Part shown: in pieces, positions 51,444 through 59,987 of the stretch
Layout: every line of letters begins with the position of its first letter
Numbering within the stretch: the first letter of the stretch is position 1
NCBI RefSeq assembly: GCF_041359055.1
Contig: NZ_JBGJKZ010000005.1
Location: 171,523 to 235,522 of the forward strand
Length of the DNA: 64,000 nt
From: Paenalcaligenes hominis_A
GTDB lineage: Bacteria; Pseudomonadota; Gammaproteobacteria; Burkholderiales; Burkholderiaceae_B
Direction of reading: 5' to 3'
Notes under the pieces: model-generated
What the model was told of the DNA's origin: nothing
Databases searched by the model: none
Seen by the model: only the letters and a program-made list of their open reading frames with translations
Made by a program: the position numbers and the translations under genes

Positions 51444-52382
51444 TTAAGGGTCTTCTGTACCTACCACGCTGGTGGGGTAGTTTTTAGAAAAGTGTTTGTC
51501 GCAGAGCTCAATCAGTACATCGATGAGTTTGCGTTGAAGTTTGGTTTGTAGACGCTTTGATGAATATGCCAAGTACAGTCGGTTCACTAAGCACGGGTTT
51601 TCAATGGGGACGGCTCGTAGCAAACTGCTATCGGGAATGAAGTCCAATACCGAACGCGACAAGATAGCCGCCCCCATTCCCACAGCTAAAAGCTGAGTAA
51701 TTACCCCCACGCTATTAATTTCCAGCTCGATCTTGGGTTTTAAGTCCAATTTGAGCATTTCTTGTTCAAGCAGAGAACGAAAGGTGTTGGAGTCACTGGG
51801 CATAATCAGTGGAATATCAACCAGCTCTCGTAAAGAGATAGAGCTACGACCTTGGATATAAGGGCTGTGCTTATCACAAATCAAATACAAGGCCTCTTTG
51901 GCTAATAGGCGAGTTTCTAGGTTTTCAGTTGAGGTCGGGTTGTAAAGCAAACCAATGTTTAAACGACCCAAATGCAGACCTTCTTCGATATTAGACGTGA
52001 GCGCTTCGGTTAGGGTAAGACGTGCATCGGGAAAGTCGCGCTTAAATGCCCGCACTAAATCTAACGAAATGGTACGCGCTACCGTTGGTGGTAAACCTAA
52101 ATTAATATGCCCTGTTAGTTTGCCTTCGGACAGGCTTAGGTCCTCTTGGGCTTGTTCGAGTTGCTGCAAGATAATGCGACTGTGGGCTAATAAGGTGCGT
52201 CCAGCGTCGGTTAACACTACGCCTCGACCATGCCGAATGAGCAGGTTTTGATGTAATTCTGTTTCCAGCTTGCGAATCTGACGACTTAGTACAGGCTGGG
52301 CGACATGGGTAACCTCGGCGGCTCGAGTGTAGCTACCTAACTCTGCGACTTGAGTAAAGTATTTCAGCTGTTTGAGATCCAT
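51444..52382 (-). CDS. LysR-type regulator of the protocatechuate 4,5-cleavage operon (PmdR-like)
   Basis: A 312-residue LTTR. The N-terminal winged helix-turn-helix is MDLKQLKYFTQVAELGSYTR with 'AAEVTHVAQPVLSRQIRKLE'; a substrate-binding domain follows from about residue 90. I start at ATG 52382, preceded by AGGA; the upstream ATG at 52427 lies inside a conserved 21-bp motif and has no ribosome-binding site. Divergent from pmdU, the position occupied by a LysR gene controlling the pmd genes in Comamonas. The inducer is probably protocatechuate or a pathway intermediate (inference). Confidence 0.83.
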   Translation of the reverse strand: MDLKQLKYFTQVAELGSYTRAAEVTHVAQPVLSRQIRKLETELHQNLLIRHGRGVVLTDAGRTLLAHSRIILQQLEQAQEDLSLSEGKLTGHINLGLPPTVARTISLDLVRAFKRDFPDARLTLTEALTSNIEEGLHLGRLNIGLLYNPTSTENLETRLLAKEALYLICDKHSPYIQGRSSISLRELVDIPLIMPSDSNTFRSLLEQEMLKLDLKPKIELEINSVGVITQLLAVGMGAAILSRSVLDFIPDSSLLRAVPIENPCLVNRLYLAYSSKRLQTKLQRKLIDVLIELCDKHFSKNYPTSVVGTEDP

Positions 52383-52419
52383 GGTGTAGTCCTGTAATGG
52401 CTTTAAGCCGTTATGCTGA

Positions 52420-52440
52420 TTTGACATAGCTAATAGATAG
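52420..52440. promoter_or_regulatory. Candidate PmdR-type operator, copy 1
   Basis: TTTGACATAGCT followed by ATA and ATAG. This 21-bp stretch matches the sequence at 53761-53781 at 19 of 21 positions. It lies in the leader of the LysR gene and 113 bp before pmdU, where autoregulation and activation could be combined. Confidence 0.55.
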
Positions 52441-52553
52441 ATTTGATGCTTTTATCTTTTGGATGGCTTACTACAATAGTTAGATAAACAATAAGTTAGA
52501 CTGGAAGACAAAAGTGTGGCGTGTCTTTGGGTCAGCAATTGACGGAGTAATAT

Positions 52554-53654
52554 ATGGCTAGTCAAACAGGCATTCCTTGTATTTTAATGCGCGGCGGCAC
52601 ATCCAAAGGGCCATTCTTTTATGCAAAAGACTTACCCGCAGACCCTCACACTCGTGATCAAGTGCTGCTTTCTATTTTGGGGTCGCCCCATCGACGTCAA
52701 ATTGATGGCATAGGTGGTGCCCATGCATTGACTAGTAAAGTAGGCATTGTCGATATTTGTGAAACGGGCGAAGCCGACCTTACTTTTTTGTTTGCGCAGC
52801 TACAACCGGAAAAAGACACCGTTGATACCACGCCAAACTGTGGCAATATGCTTGCGGCGGTGGTGCCTTTTGCCTTGGAAAAAGGCCTAATTACTCCCCA
52901 AGCAGATACTACCACAGTCAAAGTCTTAACTCTAAATACCAATATGGTAAGCGAGATCGAGGTGCAAACTCCCAACGGTGAAATCACCTACGAGGGCGAT
53001 GCTACCATTAATGGTGCTCCAGGCAGCAGTGCTCCTATTACCATTAATTTTCTAGACGTGGCTGGCTCGGTATGTGGTTCGTTGCTGCCCACAGGCAATG
53101 TGGTGGACGAATTCACCATTGACGGGTTTGGCACACTACAGGCGACGTGTATTGATAACGGTATGCCTATGATTTTAGTGCGCGCCGAAGACGTACAGCG
53201 CACAGCTTATGAGTCTGTAGACCAGCTCAACCAAGACGACGAGCTTAAAGATTTAATTGAAAAACTGCGTCTAGCAGCCTCAAGGAAAATGGGCTTAGGC
53301 GATGTTAGTGCTAAAAATTTTCCCAAAATGTGTTTGCTGAACCGACCTTTGCATGGCGGGGCCATTCATACGCGCTGCTACATTCCACACGTGTGCCACG
53401 AATCCATTGGGGTACTGGCTGCGGTTACAGTAGCTACAGCGTGTGTTTTGCCGGGTACCGTGGCAGATGGTCTGACGCAAAAAGGTTCTGGTTTAAAGCA
53501 AACCCTTTCCATTGAACACCCCAGCGGTGAATTTTCTGTTGCTTTAGAACTCAACCCTGAAAACCCCACAGAGGTTGTTAAATCCGCCTTATTGCGTACT
53601 GCTCGTGCGCTAATGGCGGGCGAGGCTTATGTGCCAAAATCTGTTTTTAAATAA
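52554..53654 (+). CDS. pmdU: 4-Oxalomesaconate tautomerase (PrpF family)
   Basis: A 366-residue PrpF-like isomerase: 'CILMRGGTSKGPFF' at the N-terminus, 'GIGGAHALTSKVGIV' and 'DTTPNCGNMLAAV' (conserved Cys). Members LigU/GalD/PmdU interconvert 4-oxalomesaconate tautomers after PDC hydrolysis. It is the first gene after the divergent regulator, as in the Comamonas pmd operon. A 211-bp gap, not the usual transporter gene, separates it from pmdE. Also known as galD. Confidence 0.9.
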   Translation: MASQTGIPCILMRGGTSKGPFFYAKDLPADPHTRDQVLLSILGSPHRRQIDGIGGAHALTSKVGIVDICETGEADLTFLFAQLQPEKDTVDTTPNCGNMLAAVVPFALEKGLITPQADTTTVKVLTLNTNMVSEIEVQTPNGEITYEGDATINGAPGSSAPITINFLDVAGSVCGSLLPTGNVVDEFTIDGFGTLQATCIDNGMPMILVRAEDVQRTAYESVDQLNQDDELKDLIEKLRLAASRKMGLGDVSAKNFPKMCLLNRPLHGGAIHTRCYIPHVCHESIGVLAAVTVATACVLPGTVADGLTQKGSGLKQTLSIEHPSGEFSVALELNPENPTEVVKSALLRTARALMAGEAYVPKSVFK

Positions 53655-53675
53655 GATTACACACCATACATTTAG

Positions 53676-53705
53676 GCCCCAGTAGCTCGTTGCAGTTACT
53701 GGGGC
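53676..53705 (+). promoter_or_regulatory. Stable hairpin after pmdU
   Basis: GCCCCAGTA-N12-TACTGGGGC is a perfect 9-bp stem without a T-run. It may slow RNA decay or partly terminate transcription between pmdU and pmdE. Confidence 0.6.
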
Positions 53706-53723
53706 ATTATACAGTGTCAAGAT

Positions 53724-53781
53724 ATCAGGGACCCTGATGTTTTCGGGGTTTGTATGCCATTTTGACATAGCTCATATATAG
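53724..53781. promoter_or_regulatory. Palindrome and candidate PmdR-type operator, copy 2
   Basis: The perfect palindrome ATCAGGGACCCTGAT (53724-53738) is followed at 53761-53781 by the second copy of the 21-bp motif (TTTGACATAGCT followed by ATA and ATAG) seen at 52420-52440. This suggests a second regulated promoter in front of pmdE. Confidence 0.55.
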
Positions 53782-53865
53782 CAAATCGACTGTTTTAAAC
53801 AAAAAGCGATAGCGATAATAGTTGAAATGCGTCAATGTCATTACAGTTACTACAAGGGAATAGAC

Positions 53866-54897
53866 ATGAGTTTAATTATCGATTGTCACGGCCATTACAC
53901 CACAGCTCCCCAAGCTCTAGAAGACTGGCGAAACAAGCAAATTGCGGCCTTTGACGGCAAAGGCCCTAAGCCCAGCGCTTCGGATTTGACCATCAGTGAC
54001 GATGAAATTCGTGAGTCTATAGAAAACAATCAATTGCGCTTGATGAACGAGCGCGGCATTGATCTCACCTTATTCTCACCCCGAGCCAGTTTTATGGCAC
54101 ATCACATTGGTGATTTTGAAGTTTCGGCTGCTTGGACAGCAATTTGTAATGAGATGTGCTATCGCGTTTCTCAGTTGTTCCCCGACCGATTTGTGCCAGT
54201 AGCCATGCTACCTCAATCACCCGGTGTAGCCATTGAAACATGTATTCCCGAGCTAGAGCGTTGCGTTAATGAGTTTGGCAACGTCGGTGTAAACCTAAAC
54301 CCCGATCCTTCTGGTGGTCATTGGACATCTCCTCCTTTGACTGACCGCTACTGGTATCCGCTCTACGAAAAACTGGTCGAGTACGATTTACCAGCGATGG
54401 TACACGTTAGCACTAGCTGCAAAGAGTGCTTCCACACCACGGGCGATCATTACCTAAATGCGGATACCACCGCTTTTATGCAGTTGCTAAAAGGTGATTT
54501 GTTTAAAGATTTCCCAGAGCTGCGTTTGATTGTGCCACACGGTGGTGGTGCTGCGCCGTACCATTGGGGACGCTTCCGCGGTTTGGCGATGATGTTGAAA
54601 AAACCCGAGCTAGAGCAGCATTTATTAAACAATATCTTCTTTGACACATGTGTGTATCATCAGCCTGGTATTGATTTGCTGTTAGATGTGATTCCGCACG
54701 ACAACGTGTTGTTTGCGTCAGAGATGATCGGTGCAGTACGTACCATCGATCCTACCACTGGATTTTACTTTGACGACACCAAGCGTTATATCGAAGCCAG
54801 TGCTTTGTCGGCACAGCAACGCCATAACGTCTACGAAGGCAATGCCCGTCGCGTATTCCCTCGTTTAGATCAGCAACTCAAACAACAAGGACGCTAA
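53866..54897 (+). CDS. pmdE: 4-Oxalomesaconate hydratase (amidohydrolase family)
   Basis: A 343-residue amidohydrolase-2 family protein (LigJ/PmdE): metal-binding 'IIDCHGHYTTAP' at the N-terminus, 'MVHVSTSC', and 'VPHGGGAAPYHWGRFRG'. It hydrates 4-oxalomesaconate to 4-carboxy-4-hydroxy-2-oxoadipate. ATG 53866 is preceded by GGGA; 13 further codons are open upstream. Two bases separate it from pmdF. Confidence 0.92.
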   Translation: MSLIIDCHGHYTTAPQALEDWRNKQIAAFDGKGPKPSASDLTISDDEIRESIENNQLRLMNERGIDLTLFSPRASFMAHHIGDFEVSAAWTAICNEMCYRVSQLFPDRFVPVAMLPQSPGVAIETCIPELERCVNEFGNVGVNLNPDPSGGHWTSPPLTDRYWYPLYEKLVEYDLPAMVHVSTSCKECFHTTGDHYLNADTTAFMQLLKGDLFKDFPELRLIVPHGGGAAPYHWGRFRGLAMMLKKPELEQHLLNNIFFDTCVYHQPGIDLLLDVIPHDNVLFASEMIGAVRTIDPTTGFYFDDTKRYIEASALSAQQRHNVYEGNARRVFPRLDQQLKQQGR

Positions 54898-54899
54898 GC

Positions 54900-55592
54900 A
54901 TGACGCAGTTAAATGAACTAGGTATAGTAAAACAATCTATTGAGCGGGCCGATGCCGAAGCCGTCGCCCGATTGTCTAAATTTGGTGTAGCAACCATTCA
55001 CGAGGCCATGGGTCGCGTGGGGCTAATGAAACCCTATATGCGTCCTATTTACTCAGGTGCTAAAATTTGTGGCACTGCCGTTACGGTCTTATTGCAACCC
55101 GGCGATAATTGGATGATGCACGTAGTGGCCGAGCAGTTGCAGCCCGGCGATGTGGTTATTGCGGCTTGCACTAGCGAGTGTACCGATGGATTCTTTGGCG
55201 ATCTCTTAGCCACTTCATTTATGGCACGTGGCGCTAAAGGTCTTATTATTGATGGCGGTGTGCGCGATGTGGAAGACCTAGAAAAAATGGGCTTTCCCGT
55301 CTTTAGTAAAGCCATTTCAGCTAAAGGTACCATCAAGGCCACATTGGGCTCAGTGAATATTCCTGTGGTGTGTGCTGGTGCAGCCGTTAACCCCGGTGAT
55401 GTGGTTATTGCCGACGCAGATGGCGTTGTGGTGGTGCCCAAAGCTATTGCTGCGTTAGTGGCTGATGCTGCCCAAAAGCGTGAAGACAACGAAGGCGAAA
55501 AACGTCAAAAACTGGCCGATGGCGTGTTAGGGCTAGACATGTACAACATGCGCGAGCCACTAGCTAAAGCTGGCTTGAAATACATCGACTAA
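54900..55592 (+). CDS. pmdF: 4-Carboxy-4-hydroxy-2-oxoadipate aldolase / oxaloacetate decarboxylase
   Basis: A 230-residue class II aldolase of the RraA-like fold. The active-site segment is 'GDLLATSFMARGAKGLIIDGGVRDVEDL', with the catalytic Arg and metal Asp in GGVRD. It cleaves the pathway product to pyruvate and oxaloacetate. Also called ligK or galC. The start follows the pmdE stop by 2 bp. Confidence 0.93.
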   Translation: MTQLNELGIVKQSIERADAEAVARLSKFGVATIHEAMGRVGLMKPYMRPIYSGAKICGTAVTVLLQPGDNWMMHVVAEQLQPGDVVIAACTSECTDGFFGDLLATSFMARGAKGLIIDGGVRDVEDLEKMGFPVFSKAISAKGTIKATLGSVNIPVVCAGAAVNPGDVVIADADGVVVVPKAIAALVADAAQKREDNEGEKRQKLADGVLGLDMYNMREPLAKAGLKYID

Positions 55593-55616
55593 AATAAAAA
55601 AGCAGATAGGTGCAAC

Positions 55617-56540
55617 ATGGAATTTGAAGTAACTCCAGGCTGGTTGGCGTTTTACCCTAATCCTAGCAAACCAAAATTTGTCATGCCAGCCGGTGCAGTG
55701 GATGCTCACTGTCATGTGTTTGGCCCAGGAGCGCAGTTTCCTTATGCGCCCGAACGTAAATACACCCCATGTGATGCCAGCAAAGAGCAATTATTTGCTT
55801 TGCGCGATCACTTGGGTTTTAGTCGAAATGTCATAGTACAAGCGACTTGTCACGGTAAAGATAACCGCGCATTGGTTGATGCGTTGTTGTCTGCTGATGG
55901 CAAAGCGCGCGGAGTGGTCACGTTGTCCTCTGAGGTGACCGAGGCCGAGCTACAGCAGTTACACGAGGCCGGCGTGCGTGGCGTGCGGTTTAACTTTGTA
56001 AAACGCTTGGTCGATTTCACTCCCAAAGAGGAATTGCTAAAGGTTGCACAGAAAATTGCACCTTTAGGGTGGCATGTGGTGGTGTACTTTGAAGCACAAG
56101 ACTTGCCTGAACTCTGGGACTTCTTTACCGAGCTCCCTACTACCGTGGTGGTGGATCACATGGGGCGTCCCGATGTGTCCAAACCTGTAGACGGTGAAGA
56201 GTTCAATTTGTTTGTGCGCTTAATGCAAGAACACCCCAACATCTGGTCAAAGCTTTCATGCCCCGAGCGTTTAAGCAAAACAGGGCCAGCGGCATTAAAT
56301 GGCGAGCAACATGCGTACCAAGACGTCGTGCCGTTTGCACGTCGTCTGATGCAAGAATTCCCGGATCGTGTGCTGTTTGGCACCGATTGGCCGCATCCTA
56401 ACCTCAAAGACCATATGCCTGATGATGGACTATTGGTTGATTATGTAGTTCAGATCGCGCCCACTACAGACGAGCAGCAGGCATTGCTGGTGGATAACCC
56501 CATGCGTTTGTATTGGCCCGAAGAGCTACGTTCAGAATAA
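55617..56540 (+). CDS. pmdD: 2-Pyrone-4,6-dicarboxylate hydrolase
   Basis: A 307-residue amidohydrolase (LigI/PmdD). 'AVDAHCHVFGPGAQFPYAPERKYTP' near the N-terminus holds the HxH region, and 'VLFGTDWPHPNLK' the conserved Asp. It opens the PDC lactone to oxalomesaconate. Genes pmdF and pmdA flank it closely (24 and 11 bp). Confidence 0.93.
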   Translation: MEFEVTPGWLAFYPNPSKPKFVMPAGAVDAHCHVFGPGAQFPYAPERKYTPCDASKEQLFALRDHLGFSRNVIVQATCHGKDNRALVDALLSADGKARGVVTLSSEVTEAELQQLHEAGVRGVRFNFVKRLVDFTPKEELLKVAQKIAPLGWHVVVYFEAQDLPELWDFFTELPTTVVVDHMGRPDVSKPVDGEEFNLFVRLMQEHPNIWSKLSCPERLSKTGPAALNGEQHAYQDVVPFARRLMQEFPDRVLFGTDWPHPNLKDHMPDDGLLVDYVVQIAPTTDEQQALLVDNPMRLYWPEELRSE

Positions 56541-56551
56541 AGGAGAGCATA

Positions 56552-56950
56552 GTGGCACTGGATAAACCCTATAAAGACATTCCAGGAACGATTATTTTTG
56601 ATGCCGAGCAATCGCGTAAAGGCTATCACTTAAATCAGTTCTGCATGTCCTTGATGAAAGCGGAAAACCGCGAACGCTTTAAAGCGGATGAAGTGGCCTA
56701 CTTAAACGAGTGGCCTATGACCCCTGAACAAAAACAGGCGGTATTAGATCGTGACCTAAACCGTTGCATGGAATTAGGTGGCAATATTTACTTTTTGGCC
56801 AAAATCGGTGCAACCGATGGCAAGTCGTTCCAGCAAATGGCTGGCAGCATGACCGGTATGACCGAAGAAGCCTACCGCGACATGATGGTTAACGGTGGCC
56901 GTTCACCAAAAGGTAATCGCTATTTACACGAACAAAGTGACGACAAATAA
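56552..56950 (+). CDS. pmdA: Protocatechuate 4,5-dioxygenase alpha subunit
   Basis: A 132-residue LigA-type small subunit: 'IPGTIIFDAEQSRKGYHLNQFCMSLM', 'AVLDRDLNRCMELGGNIYFLAKI'. It caps the active site of the beta subunit. The start is the GTG at 56552, 6 nt after AGGAG; the longer open frame from 56513 overlaps pmdD and is not needed. Confidence 0.93.
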   Translation: MALDKPYKDIPGTIIFDAEQSRKGYHLNQFCMSLMKAENRERFKADEVAYLNEWPMTPEQKQAVLDRDLNRCMELGGNIYFLAKIGATDGKSFQQMAGSMTGMTEEAYRDMMVNGGRSPKGNRYLHEQSDDK

Positions 56951-56960
56951 GGGCTGAGTC

Positions 56961-57803
56961 ATGGCAAAAATTAAACATTCTGTTTATACCTCCCATGTTC
57001 CTGCGATTGGGGCCGCACTTGATTTAGGCAAAGACCAAGAGCCGTATTGGAAAAAGGTTTTTGATGGTTACGAGTTTTCCAAACAATGGGAAAAAGACAA
57101 TAAGCCGGATGTCATCATTTTGGTTTATAACGACCATGCTAATAACTTTAGCCTAGACTTAATTCCTACCTTTGCATTGGGTACGGGTGCATCGTTTGAA
57201 ACTAGCGACGAAGGCTGGGGTAAACGCCCAGTGCCGGATGTAGAAGGTCATCCCGAGCTAGCTGCTCATATTGCACACTCTGTTATTCAAGACGGGTTTG
57301 ACTTAACACTGTGCAACAAAATGGAAGTGGACCACGGTTTAACTGTTCCGCTTTCCCTTATGTTTGGTCAGCCCGAGCAGTGGCCATGTCCTGTGATTCC
57401 TCTGCATGTTAACGTAGTGCAATACCCTGTGCCTTCTGGTCAGCGTTGTTTGGATTTAGGTCGCGCTATTCGCCGTGCGGTAGAGTCGTTTGATCAAGAT
57501 CTAAACGTACAAATTTGGGGTACCGGTGGCATGAGTCATCAGCTCCAAGGTCCTCGCGCTGGTTTAATCAACGCCGAGTGGGATAACCAGTTTTTAGACC
57601 GATTAGTCGAAGAACCCGACGAGTTAGCTCAGGTATCTCACGTCGAGTACGTGCGCGAAGCCGGTTCCGAGGGCATCGAGCTAGTAATGTGGCTGATTGC
57701 ACGTGGTGCTATGGATGCAGATGTAGATGTGTTGCATCGCTTCTATCATGTGCCTGCTTCAAATACGGCTGTCGGACACTTGATTTTAGAGAACAAAGAC
57801 TAA
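56961..57803 (+). CDS. pmdB: Protocatechuate 4,5-dioxygenase beta subunit
   Basis: A 280-residue LigB-type extradiol dioxygenase. Fe(II) ligands are H12 (YTSHVP), H59 (NDHANN) and a Glu near residue 240 (SEGIELVMWL). The catalytic His lies in 'GTGGMSHQLQG'. It cleaves protocatechuate between C4 and C5. Encoded 10 bp after the alpha subunit. Confidence 0.95.
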   Translation: MAKIKHSVYTSHVPAIGAALDLGKDQEPYWKKVFDGYEFSKQWEKDNKPDVIILVYNDHANNFSLDLIPTFALGTGASFETSDEGWGKRPVPDVEGHPELAAHIAHSVIQDGFDLTLCNKMEVDHGLTVPLSLMFGQPEQWPCPVIPLHVNVVQYPVPSGQRCLDLGRAIRRAVESFDQDLNVQIWGTGGMSHQLQGPRAGLINAEWDNQFLDRLVEEPDELAQVSHVEYVREAGSEGIELVMWLIARGAMDADVDVLHRFYHVPASNTAVGHLILENKD

Positions 57804-57849
57804 GGCCGTAGGCCATGTTTTTCTAATTTCGGATTGAAAGAGAACACCT

Positions 57850-58800
57850 ATGAAAAAAGTTAAAATTGCTCTAGTCGGTGCTGGTGCTTTCGGTATTAAA
57901 CACTTAGATGGTTTGGCGCGTATCCCCGAAGCTGAGGTCACCTATGTGGTTTCTAGCTCAAAGGAAAAAGCCCAAGAGGTCGCCGATAAATACGGCGTAC
58001 CTAATGCCTCTGGCAACCTCGAAGACGCTTTGAACAGCCCCGATGTGGACGCTGTTATTTTGTGTACACCAACGCAAATGCACGCTTCGCAAACCTTGGC
58101 TTGTTTAAAAGCGGGCAAGCACGTGCAGGTTGAAATTCCTTTAGCAGACAATTTAGCTGACGCCGAAGAGGTGGTGGCTTTGCAAAAGGAAACGGGCTTG
58201 GTCGCCATGGTAGGCCATACACGTCGCTTTAACCCCAGTCACCAGTGGGTTCACAACAAAATTAAAGCAGGCGATCTTGCTATCCAACAAATGGATGTGC
58301 AAACGTATTTCTTCCGTCGTACCAATACCAATGCACTAGGCAAGCCGCGCTCTTGGACTGACCATTTGTTGTGGCACCATGCTGCACACACCGTGGATTT
58401 GTTCCAGTACCAAACAGGCTCTAAGGTTGTAAAAGCCAACGCAATCCAAGGGCCTATTCACCCCGAGCTAGGCATTGCAATGGATATGTCCATTCAGTTG
58501 CTAACAGAAAGCGGTGCAGTATGTACCTTGTCGCTATCGTTTAATAATGACGGGCCATTTGGGACTTTCTTCCGCTATATTTGTGATAATGGTACGTATT
58601 TAGCGCGTTACGATGACTTATTCACTGGCAAAGACGAAGCCATTGATGTGTCTAAAGTAGACGTTTCTATGGACGGTATCGAGCTACAAGACCGTGAGTT
58701 CATCGCTGCCATCGTAGAAGGGCGCGAGCCTAACTCTAGTGTGGCCTCTGTGTTTGAGTGCTACCGCACTTTGCACGAGCTAGAGCAGCAATTAGTGTAA
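57850..58800 (+). CDS. pmdC: 4-Carboxy-2-hydroxymuconate-6-semialdehyde dehydrogenase
   Basis: A 316-residue GFO/IDH/MocA-type dehydrogenase (LigC/PmdC). The Rossmann motif is ALVGAGAFGIKH, with 'VQVEIPLADN' and 'VGHTRRFNPSHQW'. It oxidises the ring-cleavage product (hemiacetal form) to 2-pyrone-4,6-dicarboxylate with NADP. Last of the core pmd genes, followed by a perfect hairpin. Confidence 0.93.
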   Translation: MKKVKIALVGAGAFGIKHLDGLARIPEAEVTYVVSSSKEKAQEVADKYGVPNASGNLEDALNSPDVDAVILCTPTQMHASQTLACLKAGKHVQVEIPLADNLADAEEVVALQKETGLVAMVGHTRRFNPSHQWVHNKIKAGDLAIQQMDVQTYFFRRTNTNALGKPRSWTDHLLWHHAAHTVDLFQYQTGSKVVKANAIQGPIHPELGIAMDMSIQLLTESGAVCTLSLSFNNDGPFGTFFRYICDNGTYLARYDDLFTGKDEAIDVSKVDVSMDGIELQDREFIAAIVEGREPNSSVASVFECYRTLHELEQQLV

Positions 58801-58809
58801 ATTCCATTA

Positions 58810-58839
58810 TTCCCCTAGCTCTTACCCGAGCTAGGGGAA
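58810..58839 (+). promoter_or_regulatory. Perfect 12-bp hairpin after pmdC
   Basis: TTCCCCTAGCTC pairs exactly with GAGCTAGGGGAA around a 6-nt loop. There is no T-run, so it may be an RNA-stability or partial-termination element between the catabolic core and the accessory genes. Confidence 0.65.
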
Positions 58840-58860
58840 AGCTGTTAACGGAGTCAATCA

Positions 58861-59844
58861 ATGACCAGAACCATTGCAAATGAATCGGTTTTTCCTATTG
58901 GTTTAGGCTGTATGAACCTAAGCCACGCCTATGGCGAGCCTTTGTCTCAGGACGATGGTATTCGTTTGCTTCAAGCAGCCCTAGAGCTTGGGGTTAATCA
59001 TTTTGATACGGCAACGTTATATGGTTTTGGCAAAAACGAAACCTTAGTGGGTTCAGTACTTAAACCCCATCGCCAACAGATTTTTTTAGCCAGTAAATGC
59101 GGCATGGCTGGGGTAGATGGTAAACGGGTCATAGACGGCCGCCCTGAAACGATCAAAGCCCAGTGCGACGCTTCATTACAGCGCTTGCAAACGGATGTGA
59201 TCGACTTGTATTATTTACACCGTTGGGATAAATCGGTACCTATCGAGGACAGTGTTGGTGCATTGTCTGATTTAGTCGCGGCGGGAAAAATCCGTTTTAT
59301 TGGCCTTTCGGAAGTCTCTGGGGCTACAATTCGCAAGGCCCATCAGGTTCACCCTATTACAGCTGTACAAAATGAGTATTCCTTGTGGTCACGCAATGCC
59401 GAGTACGGTGCTTTAGCGGCTTGTGAAGACATTGGTGCTAATCTAGTGGCTTTTAGTCCGTTAGCGCGAGGTTTTTTAACTGGCAAATTGCGTCATCTTG
59501 ACGCTTTGGTTAAAAATGACATCCGACTAAATATGCCACGTTTTCAAGAGCCTAACTTTAGCCATAACTTGAAAGCGTTGCAGGAATTTGAGGCTTTGGC
59601 GCTTCAGGCCGGTTGCACACCTGCCCAACTAGCCTTAGCTTGGTTGCTTGCCCAGAGCCCGAACGTAATCCCTATCCCGGGTACCCGTTCTATAGAGCAC
59701 TTAACTGAAAATATTCAGGCTGCACACGTGCAACTTAGCAGTGCAGTGGTGGCTCAAGCCGGAAAACTGATCAACCAGCACACTATTGCGGGTAATCGTT
59801 ATCCCGAGGCAACCCTGAAAGAGATCGATACTGAGGAAATCTAA
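58861..59844 (+). CDS. Aldo/keto reductase
   Basis: A 327-residue AKR with the catalytic tetrad in order: FDTATLYG (Asp, Tyr), ASKCGM (Lys) and LYYLHRWD (His). 'GVNHFDTA' and 'IPIPGTRSIEHLTEN' are conserved. The substrate is not recognisable. Its position between the pmd core and a TRAP transporter suggests an aromatic aldehyde or oxo-acid of the same diet, but this is inference. A preceding hairpin separates it from pmdC. Confidence 0.85.
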   Translation: MTRTIANESVFPIGLGCMNLSHAYGEPLSQDDGIRLLQAALELGVNHFDTATLYGFGKNETLVGSVLKPHRQQIFLASKCGMAGVDGKRVIDGRPETIKAQCDASLQRLQTDVIDLYYLHRWDKSVPIEDSVGALSDLVAAGKIRFIGLSEVSGATIRKAHQVHPITAVQNEYSLWSRNAEYGALAACEDIGANLVAFSPLARGFLTGKLRHLDALVKNDIRLNMPRFQEPNFSHNLKALQEFEALALQAGCTPAQLALAWLLAQSPNVIPIPGTRSIEHLTENIQAAHVQLSSAVVAQAGKLINQHTIAGNRYPEATLKEIDTEEI

Positions 59845-59987
59845 TCGATAAATAGTGGTTTATATGTATCAAAATATGAGCAATGTATGTACTTATACAC
59901 AAGCTCAACTGTTGCCTTATCACTCTTTTTGACCCTTTCATTAACCTTAGGTATTTAGTTATAAAAATACTTTTGGAGACTAAAGTT

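Noticed and set aside
52383..52427. Longer LysR start at ATG 52427
   Set aside because: It lies within the conserved 21-bp motif and has no Shine-Dalgarno; the family usually starts at MDLKQLKYF.
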